Shown here piece after piece: positions 48,901-60,135 of a stretch of DNA of 64,000 nucleotides. Each line of letters starts with the position of its first letter. The first letter of the stretch is position 1. Under the pieces are notes generated by a model. The model searched no databases. It was not told the DNA's origin and saw only the letters and a program-made list of their open reading frames with translations. This stretch comes from Sthenelais limicola (taxonomy: Eukaryota; Annelida; Polychaeta; Phyllodocida; Sigalionidae), in contig OW804096.1 of NCBI GenBank assembly GCA_942159475.1, forward strand, positions 44,701,744 to 44,765,743. Reading direction: 5' to 3'. Made by a program: the position numbers and the translations under genes.

Positions 48901-51900
48901 GCGTGAAATGTGAACGTTCTGGGCACGCTTATCGTGTCCCCAGCAGCGAGTAATGTCAATTTCTTGTTGGCCGCAACACATTCAATGATAGCAGTGATCA
49001 CTCATTCCAAGAGCCTTCCGTTAGCCCTTGCATCTCTATAGATAGGGCTGTAAAACTCTTTCCTCCTTTGAACAACTAGGGTCTTTGGGCAGACCACGGT
49101 CAGCTTGGGTCATCTCAAAGTATGACCTGTTATTGAACAAATGGGCAGTCTGTGGCTGCTTCTATGCGATTCTAGTTGTATTGGATGGCCCCTTGGGCTG
49201 ATGATTGCTGGCCTTTTCCATAGCCAGTGAGACAATAATTTTAAAAACAGTTTACACGCTGCATCGCACCTTCGCAGCGAATATACCATAGCGGAAATAA
49301 ACATGGTCATGTTATGGACTATTTATACACCGTTTTCTTATTTATACGCTGTTACGTTCGATGTTAGAATCCCCTCAATGGTACTATATAACTTCCAATC
49401 ATATGGCAACAGGGCATATGTATCACCTCGGGTCCTTTATTTCATCACAATTGGCTCATCGTGAATGAAGTTTTTTCATGGGGATATAGTTCTTACCGAC
49501 CACATATGGAGCTCCATTGCATCCATTGCATTTCACATCGAATGTGATCACTGCTCTCTATAGATTCATATCTAATGGGCAAGTAACCTATAGCAAGTGA
49601 CCACTGGTTGCTTTGAATTAAATTTCAATATGAATTTGAATTGATAGAAGTGCTTGTAAGCTTGTAATACATTAATATTTTATTGTCAGGGACAATAGCA
49701 CTATAATTATAGATGTAAATCGGTAAGAATGTCGAAAAGCAAGTAGATCTGCACATATTTTTTAGTAATTAAAAACATTTATCACAATTATTGTATATCA
49801 TATTGTGATTACTCGCTTTATTAATTGATTCTGAAGACATTTACCCCCATTAATTACTTCTTTTCTATATATAAACGTGCTACTCGGCAATTCGATTAAT
49901 TAACAGTACAGTACCATCATGAATTCCTGTTGAACCCCTCCCACTAACGGTACACCTATAGCAGGGACATATATATTGCTTTATTTGGCCTTCGTTTTGG
50001 CCTCACGACTGCCTTCTTTAAAGACATATATATGAATTGTCTGTTTATAGTGCAGTCGCTTCCATTTATCTAGGTAACGATATATTACTCATGTGTGCGA
50101 CTTACTGCGTTGAAGAGAATAATTGAAAACATACCCCATGTGAATCATCGGGCCTTCAGGGCCAACCGGCAGGCCTGCTCCCACTGCACAACAGCAAGAG
50201 AAAAACTTGACGAAGAAGGAACGTAAGTTGAGCACATGTCGCATCACTGTCCCGTTCAGAAAACCAATTACTTCTGGTATCCCTGAGCCTCCGGCCGGTT
50301 GGCACACGAACTGAAAACATGAAAAAACATTGTCAGTATTGCAATAAAAGGCTATGAAAGGAAAGGACAACGGGGTGTTTGCAGCCTCCTAGAGGGGTGC
50401 AAGTGAAAAGGAAAATAGTGGGATATTTGCTTGGAAATATTCGTAAACCGCGGACTAAACGAACCCCAGCTATTCAAATCAAAGGCATCGTCCTAACCCC
50501 CGGTGTTTTCCTTGAGAATATGGACGACTACATATTAGGGTAGGTTTATATTGTACAAGTGTTTAAACGATGCCTATATGTGCGCCGATCATTCATTGAA
50601 ATTATTCTACAAAGGTATTGCTGGAAGTTATTACACTCCAGAAATGGAATAGTTTGCATTACATAGAAAATATCTCATCTCATTGTGTTGGTCTATAGCT
50701 CTATATAGCAATACAGAGCAGAACTTACCGCCACAGAAGCAGAACTTAATGCAGCGAAGACGACACTGTATCCTATGACCCAGCCCCACGCTTTCAGCAT
50801 ATCTTCCTGCAATAATAATGAGAGACGTACCTTTTAGTAAAACGGACAACCGGTTCTTTTTTGTCCAGAGCGCAGAAGGCTCCTGGTGGAGCGTGTATTA
50901 TGAGAAGAATTACTATGGACAATGAATACAGATAAGTGTACACACACGTATTTATACTTTTAATGTCATACATAATCTCCCTAATGATTAACTCATTGAA
51001 AGTCTTTATCTTAGTTCACTTGCTTGAATGCTGATATCTACATTGTAGGGAGGCATTCCAATGTCACATCTTGTAAGCTGAACAGTATACTGAACATGGT
51101 ATCCACACTTGGGATATGTTGTGTTTATGATACGTTTCATGTTTTAATTTAATGGTGAGGATGGTAATATTGAATTGCTGCTTGCTACAATATAAGACAT
51201 ATATACTAATATAATCCTTCAGTTCTAAGAATGAACATCCAATGACAATATGGTTGGGAGTTCCGTTGTTACTGAGGGGAGAGAGAGAAAGAGAGAGAGA
51301 GAGAAAGAGAGGGAGAGGAGGGAGGGGGTATGTGTGCCGGTATGATCATGCTATATTGACATTGAGAGACTCCTCCCAGGTGCTTTTAGATACTAATTGA
51401 ACACGTTTATTATTTATTAGATAATAATACTGTGGAAACCCTACCTACTCTGTATTGTAACCTGACCTAAAATATTTCTTTGTATACCTTAACAAATCTT
51501 AGCTAATCCTAACCTACTAATTAGACTGATATTACATTTATTTAATCTTATGCGAGTTTATTCAATCAAAAAGTGATCTCAGTACCTACTAGACAAAATA
51601 TTCGTGCCCTGGTTTCGTGACCTGGGATGAAGAGCGCTCCATAAGGATTCCACTATAGAAATTAACTGCCCTTCTCCCCTCCCACATCCTCCCTAGGACA
51701 GGGAGTAGGTTCCGGTTCCCTCCACTCAGCAGACCCCCTGAGCCAATCAGGGAACCAGCGTAAAATGTACGCACCAGAGCGAGGCTACCAGAAAAGTCCC
51801 ATTTGGAAAAATGCATGTTTCTTTATTTTTGTTGTTGTTAGGGCCTAGTCCACCAAACCGATTCTCATGCGATTCTCACAGATTTTAGTGGCGATTCTCA

Positions 51901-54900
51901 CAGTCCTCTGTGGCGCAAAATCGCATCCCGATGGGCAAGGAGCGCAGAAATTGCGCAATATCAGCGCAAAATTCCAGAATTGTGCGCAGATATTGCGCAA
52001 TTTCTGCGCTCCTTGCCCATCGGGATGAGAATCGGCTTAGTGGGCTAGACCCTTAGTCATTAGGTATTTATTTTTGTCATAAAAGATAGTTATATAAGAG
52101 GACAATGAAAAATGAAACTACAAACAACGCTTGATAAGATGAGACAGTTATTTTATTTAGTTAGGGTCGTCAGGAAAACCTATGTGTAGAAGACGTTTTA
52201 CCCCTTTTTAATCCATGAAAATATGTATGCAACCTATGTACAAGGAGATATGTATGAAATGTATTGAAATAAAAATGTTATATATATATATAAATGACCA
52301 TGATGTGCCCCCATCACTTTAAAAGACAAAGTTCTCTTAGTTCGGTAAAAATATAATAATTAAATTATAATTTGCGAGAGGGGTAGTGTGGGATATGGTA
52401 TATGGTGCCGCAAAGTTAAATTGTAACATTGACCGACCTTAACAAAAGAATAAATAAAACACATATACTTTTAAAGCCTAAGCATTCTTCAGACGAAAAG
52501 CTAAACAACAAAATGTCCTGTTCATTACTAGCTATTTTCATCTCCATCCTGGCGAACACAAGATATTATAGGACCAAGGATTTATAGGTGTTGGAATAAA
52601 CATTTGCCCTCTATTTTTCTGGAAAAGTGGGAGTTGTCTGGTAGCCCTGTTAATCAATTTGTAGCTGTCCGGTTCTTGTATGGGACCCATGTATGAAGTA
52701 GGGCTGGACAAACTGGTGTTAGCCAATCACCGTCTCCCTTCCCAGAATGGCCTGCATCTTCGTTTTCAAAATGGCAGGGAACTAAGGCCAGCTAACCAAA
52801 GAAGCGGGCCTAGCTAAGCAAGCTACCAACATAGGTACATACATGTGGGAATCTCTGTAATAGACTCAGTAATTGATATTCTTAGATTGAATGGTAGATG
52901 AACCACTGATTTAATACAAGAATGAATTAATCACTGAAATTGTTATTGTATTGATATGGATTACTAGTCCTAATAGTTCATATCATTTCAGGAAGATGGT
53001 GTCTAATTTGGCCAGCAGTGATGCCAGCAGGGTCAATGGAGAAAATGTATACCTTCTGTGTCCACTTCCTCTTATCCATCTTACTCTAAAACGTCATCTA
53101 TAAGCTGATGTAAAATGCATTCAAAACACATCAATGACCTGAGATTGATGCCAAACTACATTGATAACATAACAGTCAGGATATCCTAGTCTCCTTATGA
53201 CTAAATTTATGCATGGCTTAATAATTCCAATAAAAAATGTCCAGGCCTGTTTCAGGCTTGTTACCATTGACTTGACTTTCACTGCTTAGAATATATATAT
53301 TAAAAATGTGAATTCTATATTTATAATTATAGTTTGCAATATAGCCGTAAGTAAGGAAACTCCAAAAACTGTGTTTCCCAAATGGGCTCGCGTTAACGAT
53401 TTACACGTGCGCGAATCGGCATCTAATACTTGGGCAAACGCGTTCAATCAATTATGTCCTTCATTAACAGTCCGACAAGGAATGGGTTGACAAGTATTGA
53501 TGCAACCCAACAGCTGTACAGTCCTTCGTTTGAATGACCCATCAAATACAAACAGCTTTCTTACCGATGCAAATTACAATCTCGTAGCAATTGGTGCGGA
53601 AATGTTTATCACTTAACCTGAGAAAACGTCCCGTTAATTATGACGAATGTGTTGATGGTTGATGTCATTTGGTTGAATTTGTATAGCTTTATAAGGGACC
53701 AGAGTAGTCAATTGCTGTATTCTTGAGCTCAAGATTAATTTTGGGCGACAGGCTGGGCATACAATAATGTGTATCTGCTACGTTCACATTGCCATGTGGA
53801 ACTGTGTGGATTGTTTTAATAATTAGCATCGCAGGAATATCACTGTTGACTCTGCGAATATTTTTCAAATAATTTGTTCTTAACTAAATATTCATTTGCT
53901 AGTTAAAGTTGACAATGAATTAACGGATCACACACATACAAATTATGCTGTAGCCATTTAGACCTACCAATCGTATGGTAATTCTGCCGCTACACATTCT
54001 TCTTCATGAACTAATGAATCAGGCTAAAATAACTGCAGGGATTTCTTTTACAATCGTTATTGTTGCCCACGCGAGGTCAAGTGATGCCGGTAGGGTCAAT
54101 GCGCATTTATGCGAATAATTCTCATTCCAACGCTCCCGTATAATAAGTGTTTACATCGTGTATGTTTAAAAGAACGTTCTAGCCAGGCTGCTGGTATCGG
54201 CCCTGTGTACAACTGAAAAGATCGATGTTGTATGCGCCGGCCAAGCTACAGCTGCGTCATTTGGCATTGACAGATCGTTGCTGAATATCAGAAAACTTGA
54301 AAGCACTATAAATATGTCCAAATTGAAATCTAGACACAATACCAATGATTAATTATCCTAGGCCTTGTTTGTCCTTCCACCCCTGTCCTCAGCGAGGACC
54401 GAGTTAAAAGAGTGTGCCTTTGGGTACCGAGAGCGTCTGGCTGATAATTGAATAACAGTTACTGCATACAGGTCCTGGCTTTCTGTCTGTATTGAAGTTC
54501 AATATTTTTACTGGCAATATACACAGGTGGGAATGACAGAGGGGGAATAGATTACCGATTGTTTACTTTACTGCCTCATTTATCAGACCTACACATTATC
54601 TGATTATAAGTACTTAAATGGTGCTCTAAACATACTCATTCCCCCAGGGCCATATCTATCTAAGTGAAATCATATTCTCTTGTTTAGCGCTTAGTTAAAG
54701 GAGCAATCGATCTTTCCCAATGAAGGAAGGATGGGAATGCATGTTATATAGGCTGATTAATGCTTATGTTGATAGGTGCATTTATGTTTTACCACTCGGT
54801 CGCATCCTATCTGAAGGTTAATTGATTGTGCTAAAGTGTTCATTCTAAATCCAGAACTGTTAAGAATCAGCAAAAACACGTTTTGCTCATGCAAGAATCG

Positions 54901-57900
54901 GAACTCATAGATTGAAACAACCGGTCCAAGTAATTGGCTAAATCACAGCAAACAACACATCAGGCTCGAAGTATAGGTTTTTAGAATATGTCCTTTTACC
55001 GGTTTTTGTTATAGCAATCCACACATTTTGAACATCTTTACTCATTTCTAAATTAATTCATCCCCCAACTAGACATGTACTCTGTAACTTGGTCCACGTG
55101 AATGTTTTTGTGACCATCCTTTTATCAGAAAAGCTGACGATGCACAAATCACAACAAAAATCGATGTGGTTGTTATTATCGAATAGAGGGAGGATGACTG
55201 TTATCAATTATTATCACTTGTTCGAAGAACAAACAACTATTTAGGGGGCATGACTATGCGTTTATCAATAAGTATGACCCTATAACAAACAACTACCCTA
55301 ACATTTCCTCACATATATGTTGTTCTCCATCTGAAATCAGTGAACTAGCTTAGATGTAGTAACAATATTCTACGCTCTATGAATAAAGCCATAAAAGGAT
55401 ATACACGGCATAACAATGGACCTAGGTACACATACCTGTCATTTGGAATTAGACAGGAAGATGAAAGAGTATCTATAGACGAACGCAAGAACATGTATCG
55501 TCTGAATGATAGGGGGAAGTAATGGGGCAAAGGGACAGGGGTATAGGTGCGGGAGAAAGGGCAGAAGGTAGGGATTTAGGGAGAAATCAGAGATGAAGAA
55601 GACTTTACAGTCAGAGGAGAGACTGAAAGGGGAAATTTGTGTCAGGATAGGAGTGTGTTTGGGGGCAGGCACCTGTGCTAATGTAAAGGGTTTAAGTATA
55701 CTCACGTGCATGTATTTCTCTGCTCGGGTCCACTTTATTTCGGATATTACGTGGATGACTTGATGTAAGAGAAAACCTACCAACCCAATAGTTACTCCAA
55801 TCATTCCCATCATAACCCAACGATCCCAGTCCAATCTGCAATTAGAGGAAAATTTATTATTGAAAAAACGTAAGTTAAAGTGTTTTCTGCACGAGAATGA
55901 TATGATTTATTGAACAATTAAACTATATGAAATTGTATACTATCCTGTGGTGGAATTGTGCATACCCTGCATGGCCCGAAAGCAAACCCCTTATGGTTCA
56001 CAGGAAATAGAAATTTCAGTGAGCTTTCCTGACAGCGCGTACACCGATGCTCATACTCAACAACATCCGCAATTCAAACTGACAATTCCGCCGCATATTT
56101 CCCTTGTAATAACTCGGCAATGAATGACACTTTGACATAAGCGTCTCAAAATTTCAGGGTTGAATTAAAAACTGGATTAAAAACATTTTTTTTTATTAAA
56201 AAATAAAAATAGTGTATTTTCATTGTTCCTTCAAATCTTGCTTGTTTTTTTTATAGTCATCTACTGACCCTGTAGTGAAATTGTACCACATGCCATGAAA
56301 CGACTTCCTCTCCTTCTTATATATAGCTAATTCTAAACGAACTTTGATTAGTGGGGAGGAAAAGTAGTGCTGGCGCTGGTGCTTTTGAATTTATGGTTGG
56401 ATTTTGAAAACAGCTTTTTATATCTGTTACAGTGTTTGAGAGAGAAAACAACAAGCTCCTCGAATCATCAGGTAATTTTGTTTCTTAACGGGCCCCCGGC
56501 CAATACACACATCCAACCCTAATATGCTTTCAGAGCTCCTATTGTCTGTAATTCCTGTGTGGTTTTTAAAAATCACTTTGGAAATGGTACCGTTTTAATG
56601 ATGCCACGGTATTTAAGAGTCTTTTCACTTTCAGTTTTATTTATGTCCTTATTACAGTCAGAATTCATTTCATTATTATTACTATCTTATGATTTCATTA
56701 TTTACAAAAACATGAACGCTAGCTTTCTTGAGAAAAGGCAAACTCTTAGAGGGTTCTTACAGTTGCCTTATATTTAATCCCAATGCCATCTTGGCTTTTC
56801 GTAGCCACAAGAGACCATAACATACTTGCTAGAAACTCTGTAATCAATGCTTTTTGTATCTGAACAGTGGGATAAAAACCTTGAGTCAAGGCATGTAATC
56901 CTCCTCAATGTGGCCTCATTCCGATAATCACATGAGAGGATAAGTGGTTGGAGCACTCGCTGTATGGCAAAGAATAAAGATATAAAGCGGCGCACCCACA
57001 GAAAACCATATTTATATATATGTGAATGCATGGGAGTTGATAATATTCGCAGCACAAATGTACAGAACATCGTCTGTATAATTCATGGTTCCCTACATAT
57101 CACAGAAATACAGTTTGGACCATGCGATAAACTGGGAAATCGCTGGATACAAGTCCCTGAAATCACTGCTTGCGCTCACTATGTGAAATTCAAAGCCCAT
57201 GGGATGATTTCTAAACTATCGTCTTTTCTTCCTTTTCGGGCAGATGAAAGCTCAAGAGCACACGATGGTCATTCTGCACAACAAAGAATAGAATCTACTT
57301 AATGTCCGCTATTACAGTGCTGTTTGGGCCATAGCGACACGATCTATATTTGGGCTATGTCTCATTGGACACATCAAACCAAGGTAATATATAGAAATAA
57401 CAGCCTTTTAAATATAGGGGATTGGAAGCTAGGCAGCAAATCCTCTACAACGCCGAACACAACAGAGCGCAACTTAAAGCCCATACGCGTAGGGGCGGCC
57501 GAGCGAGTAGTACATACAATTGAGGGTTTGTGCCTGGGTCGTGCATTAGAAGTACCAATCGGTGGGCTCTCGAGGGAGATAGACCGACGTAGTCGTAGAC
57601 CAACTCTTTTACCCCAAAACAACTCAAGTTCATTACACAAAACTATGTAGCCTCTGGGAGTGCACCCTTGGGCTAGTGGCATTAGGAGCCAGTACACCTG
57701 GGGATCGTTTTAGCCACAGATTTGCTGTCGTTTTGATGCCGTGTTATAGAAACGCGGCTTAAAGGATTGCTTACGCAATTACGAACACTGTCTTTCACTC
57801 CAATAATTTACACGCGCACATGATGTTTGGACTGTAGTGATATAATGGCATTTGTTTTTAATTATTGCCCGTAGTTGGCTGGGAAGCTATAATTGTCCTT

Positions 57901-60135
57901 AAGTGGATTTGTCTCATTGGTAGATTGAACGTAAACAAATTACTCTTTTGTAACCGTCATTCAACTTTAATGTGACAAAACGGAGACGTACTTATCAAAT
58001 AGGACGGATGAAAAGAATTCGCTTGATTAGATTCAAATCATTGGGATTTGATAGTCAGAAGCTATTATATAATAGAAGGTGGAGAAAAGGCTACTCTTTA
58101 ATTCCGGATAAATCTATAATGGCATTCTGCTTCAACCTTTTTGTTTGTATCCTCGATGGTTTTGCTCCTATAACTCCCAATCTCTGGTTTGCGTATTTTC
58201 TTTGATTAAAATTCCATTCCAGCTCTACGATTACCAGGCTTCTGTAATTGCCCATACATCCTATTTGTTCCTCTGTTAATCTAAGAATTCTTCCGTTCCT
58301 CTATGTACCGTAGTGTCTCCTACATTGCTTCCCTTTCTATACTCTGCCTGCTGCCCCCGATGCCCTTGCGAAGGGCACAGTGGTGACGTGTATAAGGGTC
58401 GATAAAGGCAAGAAGTCATCCGTTATTTACGTTACTTTACTACTGTTTTTCTTCCAGGCTTCTACGGACAGGACCTACTCGCATACCTTCAGGGCGCTGG
58501 TGAAGTTGATATATTATGATTTAGACACGGACATACCTGAATTCCCTGGGTACCAACGGCACCATCGAGACATGTATAAGCTTATTTATGATGCCCTTGT
58601 TACTTTAGTAGTATTCTCCCCTTTTTTGCTGCGGTCTACATACTGAGGACCAGTTAAATATGTATGCGAGCATTGCAGCGTTATTTCGTATCAGCTGGGT
58701 CCCATATATTGTAGTCTTATTGGAGAGATCATAATAAACAGTGTAATATTAATGATAAAGGGTAAAATCTAATGAATCAAAGCAAAGTCTAATACACCCA
58801 TAGTATTCAAACACGTCTGTTTAAGTTTCAATTTGCTTATATCCCAGCTGATGTAAAGTGACAAAGAAATACTTCATGAAATATGAAATTATTAGGAAGT
58901 GAAGCTACATATAATATGTCACTGTCAACTCACATAATGGATGACACTGTTGTATAAGGTTTTATGAAGTATATTATGCTTCAAATGGATGATAAAGAAC
59001 GCCACGTTTTTTCTTTTAAAAGATGATATCGTTAAGATGATAAGAACGGTTAGTCCGATTTGAATTCGTTGGATACAATTTATTCTAGTGCCGATCTTCG
59101 AGTTTTGATCGTGAAAATATATTTAACAAGATTACTCACATTAATCTCATCATGAATTAGAACACATATTCCACTTCGGACGTCATTACAGGCGAACTGA
59201 TATATGCCTTTTCCCTTCTTGTTGATATCTTATCTGTGACCTTAAATTGATGTGATGTTGTAAAGGGAATCCTTTCCTCTTTGACAACTGGTGTTCAAGG
59301 AATATGCAAAGAGACTTTGCTACAATGCTTACATTTGCAGATGTATGATATTACCTCTATATATTTTTTCAGATCTTCTAGAAGATCTAGAAGACGTCTG
59401 TACATTGCAAAAGTCATTGAACACTGATCAATACTATGTTTGCTTCTTGGCTATCTAGATGATCTTAAAATAATAATAATAAAAAAATAATAAAATAATT
59501 TGTGGCCCACTCTGCGAAAACGGGTCTTATGTAAGGGGGACATAAGACCCGTTTTCGCAGAGTGGGTCACCTTTATTAATGTTGGTCACTAGATCAACAT
59601 TATTTTGATCACATAACCATGACGCACACAATACTTTTGTCGGTTTGGCAGCAATAGCAAATGGATACTAATACTAATTCAATTTCATTTGACATTTCAC
59701 AGGTGCACGTGAATGTCTTCAAGTCACAACACCTTTCTGTGGATTTATAAATCCCGGTATTTTGAAGATAATGTGAGGTAATATTACCATTACGTTTAGC
59801 CTCATCTCTAAATTACGTTTCACACGATTTATCTCAACTAACTCTAGGTTATGAAACGAATATTTTAAAAACGTTAATTCCATGATCGTCTATTGGGAAC
59901 TTTCTGTTATATAACCTCCTGCCTTGAAGATGAAGATTGGACATTCTACTTCTCGATTGTATTACTAGCCTTATTTAGAATTGAGCGACACTGACCTTGC
60001 TGGCTGTCGTTTTAGCCATTCTTTGTAGACGGGACTGTGGCTAGGTAGGTAGTCGAAGCTATCATGAGAGGCGAGGATTTCTCTTTCCTTTTGGGTGTAC
60101 CTGTGATTGGTGTAGACACTTTCAAAATCACGACC
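24727..60135 (-). CDS. CLC-family chloride/proton exchanger, ClC-6/ClC-7-like (16 spliced exons, 5' end incomplete)
   Basis: Sixteen minus-strand exons, each bounded by AG and GT with matching phases, join into 866 codons plus TGA, close to the length of ClC-6/7 proteins. Signatures (window numbering): GSGIP at 124-128; GPEGP at 166-170 with the gating glutamate E168; GLLFAMEE with proton glutamate E234, marking an exchanger rather than a channel; GIVVP at 536-540; and two C-terminal CBS domains. Family members move Cl- against H+ across endosomal or lysosomal membranes. Two features stand out: proline replaces the usual lysine of GKEGP, and the loop between the middle helices is long and His-rich. 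The first placed exon starts with an acceptor site, so at least one 5' exon is missing, in 60136-64000 or beyond. ClC-6 versus ClC-7 cannot be decided by eye. Confidence 0.92.
25499..25594 (-). CDS. CLC exon 15
   Basis: 96 bp, 32 codons, residues 748-779, a charged helical linker ([19 protein letters not shown]) between the CBS halves. Acceptor atttcag, donor gtatgt, phase 0 at both ends. Confidence 0.88.
25835..25846. promoter_or_regulatory. NRF-1-type palindrome TGCGCATGCGCA in a CLC intron
   Basis: A perfect 12-bp palindrome matching the NRF-1 site consensus, inside a locally GC-richer stretch (about 25790-25980) of the intron between exons 14 and 15. It could be an internal regulatory site or part of an unrecognised repeat; there is no further support. 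Confidence 0.3.
26989..27079 (-). CDS. CLC exon 14
   Basis: 91 bp, residues 717-747. A linker segment of the CBS region ([11 protein letters not shown]) ending YED. Acceptor attacag, donor gtaagt, phases 2 to 0. Confidence 0.88.
27924..28103 (-). CDS. CLC exon 13 (first CBS domain)
   Basis: 180 bp, residues 657-716. It starts the first CBS domain ([12 protein letters not shown], then THGGFPVV). Acceptor tgtctag, donor gtaggc, phase 2 at both ends. Confidence 0.92.
28807..28976 (-). CDS. CLC exon 12 (last membrane helix)
   Basis: 170 bp, residues 601-656. It encodes the last conserved membrane segment ([16 protein letters not shown]) and the linker to the CBS domains. The donor was placed at CT|gtacgt rather than the gtattt four bases later because only the first keeps exon 13 in frame. 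Confidence 0.9.
29329..29503 (-). CDS. CLC exon 11
   Basis: 175 bp, residues 542-600. It encodes FIGGLYGR and the re-entrant helices up to [16 protein letters not shown]. Acceptor tgtttag, donor gtaagc, phases 2 to 0. Confidence 0.95.
30667..30838 (-). CDS. CLC exon 10
   Basis: 172 bp, residues 485-541. It contains a hydrophobic helix ([17 protein letters not shown]) and GIVVP (536-540), one of the anion-pathway motifs. Acceptor ttttccag, donor gtgagt, phases 1 to 2. Confidence 0.95.
32004..32290 (-). CDS. CLC exon 9 (His-rich luminal loop)
   Basis: 287 bp, residues 389-484. It encodes most of a long hydrophilic loop with about eight histidines among Asp, Ser and Gly residues, two cysteines (in LLYCPTD and YWCQH) and an NYT sequon, and it ends GGEYNE, where the conserved YNE-A helix begins. 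Acceptor gttccag, donor gttggt (a weaker donor), phases 2 to 1. Confidence 0.88.
34789..34898 (-). CDS. CLC exon 8
   Basis: 110 bp, residues 353-388. It encodes the [16 protein letters not shown] helix end, with the FPC motif seen in ClC-6/7, then the start of the non-cytosolic loop with an NTS sequon. Acceptor ttttccag, donor gtaagt, end phase 2. Confidence 0.9.
36833..37027 (-). CDS. CLC exon 7
   Basis: 195 bp, 65 codons, residues 288-352. It encodes a hydrophobic helix ([20 protein letters not shown]) and a basic cytosolic loop ([12 protein letters not shown]). Acceptor ttttcag, donor gtgagt, phase 0 at both ends. Confidence 0.92.
37028..41434. other. CLC intron 6, no gene recognised
   Basis: 4.4 kb between exons 6 and 7. 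It holds a possible Tigger/pogo-type transposon end near 40710 and otherwise nothing I can support on either strand. Confidence 0.5.
40710..40830. mobile_element. Possible Tigger/pogo-type transposon terminus (remnant)
   Basis: The sequence starts ACAATGGAACCTCGC and continues with repeated words like GACCACCTCT, CTATAGAGACCAC and TATTAAGACCAG. This resembles the terminal sequence of Tigger/pogo elements, which begin approximately CAGTGGAACCTC. No transposase frame or matching opposite end was found. Confidence 0.35.
41435..41678 (-). CDS. CLC exon 6 (proton glutamate)
   Basis: 244 bp, residues 206-287. It includes the conserved [20 protein letters not shown] followed by MEE. The second E (E234) aligns with the proton glutamate of exchangers, which channels lack. 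Acceptor ttttcag, donor gtgggt, phases 2 to 0. Confidence 0.95.
42538..42687 (-). other. Small ORF in CLC intron 5 (49 aa), uncertain
   Basis: An ATG-initiated frame of 49 codons with a balanced amino-acid mix (it includes [17 protein letters not shown]). It is not recognised. An ORF this short is expected by chance; I list it only because its composition looks less random than its neighbours. Confidence 0.15.
43260..43352 (-). CDS. CLC exon 5
   Basis: 93 bp. It continues from the conserved M-G of exon 4 into [17 protein letters not shown], the helix-G region, and ends in a basic loop FRNSEDR. Acceptor attccag, donor gtaagg, phase 2 at both ends. Confidence 0.88.
43353..50134. other. CLC intron 4, no gene recognised
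   Basis: A 6.8-kb intron. It contains interleaved inverted repeats at 43621-43689 and an exon-like frame at 47420-47598 that does not fit the CLC reading phase. No ORF reaches 90 codons and no motif is recognised. Confidence 0.5.
50135..50310 (-). CDS. CLC exon 4 (selectivity filter and gating glutamate)
   Basis: 176 bp, residues 117-174. It contains GSGIP (124-128, serine kept, as in chloride rather than nitrate transporters) and GPEGPMIH (166-173) with gating glutamate E168. Proline at 167 replaces the lysine or arginine usual at this site. Donor gtatgt, end phase 2. Confidence 0.95.
50729..50806 (-). CDS. CLC exon 3
   Basis: 78 bp, 26 codons, residues 91-116, encoding the [20 protein letters not shown] helix just before the selectivity filter. 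Acceptor attgcag, donor gtaagt, phase 0 at both ends. Confidence 0.9.
51275..51328 (+). repeat. GA-rich microsatellite
   Basis: About 54 bases of almost pure purine, mainly GA dinucleotides with interruptions, in the intron between CLC exons 2 and 3. Confidence 0.9.
51841..52052. mobile_element. Short TIR element (MITE), family A copy 2, with a long palindromic core
   Basis: About 212 bp flanked by TTA. Its ends read GGGCCTAGTCCACCAAACCG and, inverted, GGGTCTAGCCCACTAAGCCG, followed by ATTCTCAT, matching the copy at 15180. The interior holds a perfect 38-bp inverted repeat (51925-51962 with 51989-52026) around a 26-base loop. It is non-coding and sits in the intron between CLC exons 2 and 3. 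Confidence 0.8.
52053..55705. other. Remainder of CLC intron 2, no gene recognised
   Basis: AT-rich intron sequence between the MITE and exon 2. Only short frames of 62 codons or fewer are present and no motif is recognised. Confidence 0.5.
55706..55835 (-). CDS. CLC exon 2 (first membrane helix)
   Basis: 130 bp, residues 47-90. It holds the first hydrophobic helix ([20 protein letters not shown]) and the following juxtamembrane stretch ending EKYMH. Acceptor attgcag, donor gtgagt, phases 2 to 0. Confidence 0.9.
55836..59995. other. CLC intron 1 of window, no gene recognised
   Basis: 4.2 kb. It holds the perfect hairpin at 59506-59566 and a GC-richer patch at about 57470-57700 with overlapping frames of about 107 codons on both strands, which match nothing I recognise. 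Confidence 0.5.
59506..59566. repeat. Perfect 27-bp inverted repeat with 7-base loop
   Basis: Arms 59506-59532 and 59540-59566 are exact reverse complements, beginning CCCACTCTGCG. The pairing continues outward with a mismatch. The loop is AAGGGGG. It is locally GC-rich in AT-rich surroundings. It may be a small foldback element or the source of a hairpin RNA. Confidence 0.85.
59996..60135 (-). CDS. CLC exon 1 of window (cytosolic N-terminus)
   Basis: 140 bp, residues 1-46 plus two bases. It encodes a charged cytosolic segment with the motif [17 protein letters not shown], like the tail that precedes helix B in ClC-6/7-type proteins. Acceptor ttttgcag, donor gtcagt, end phase 2. Confidence 0.85.

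Noticed and set aside
57324..57697. GC-richer patch with ~107-codon ORFs on both strands
   Set aside because: Simultaneous open frames on both strands suggest composition rather than coding; no motif recognised.
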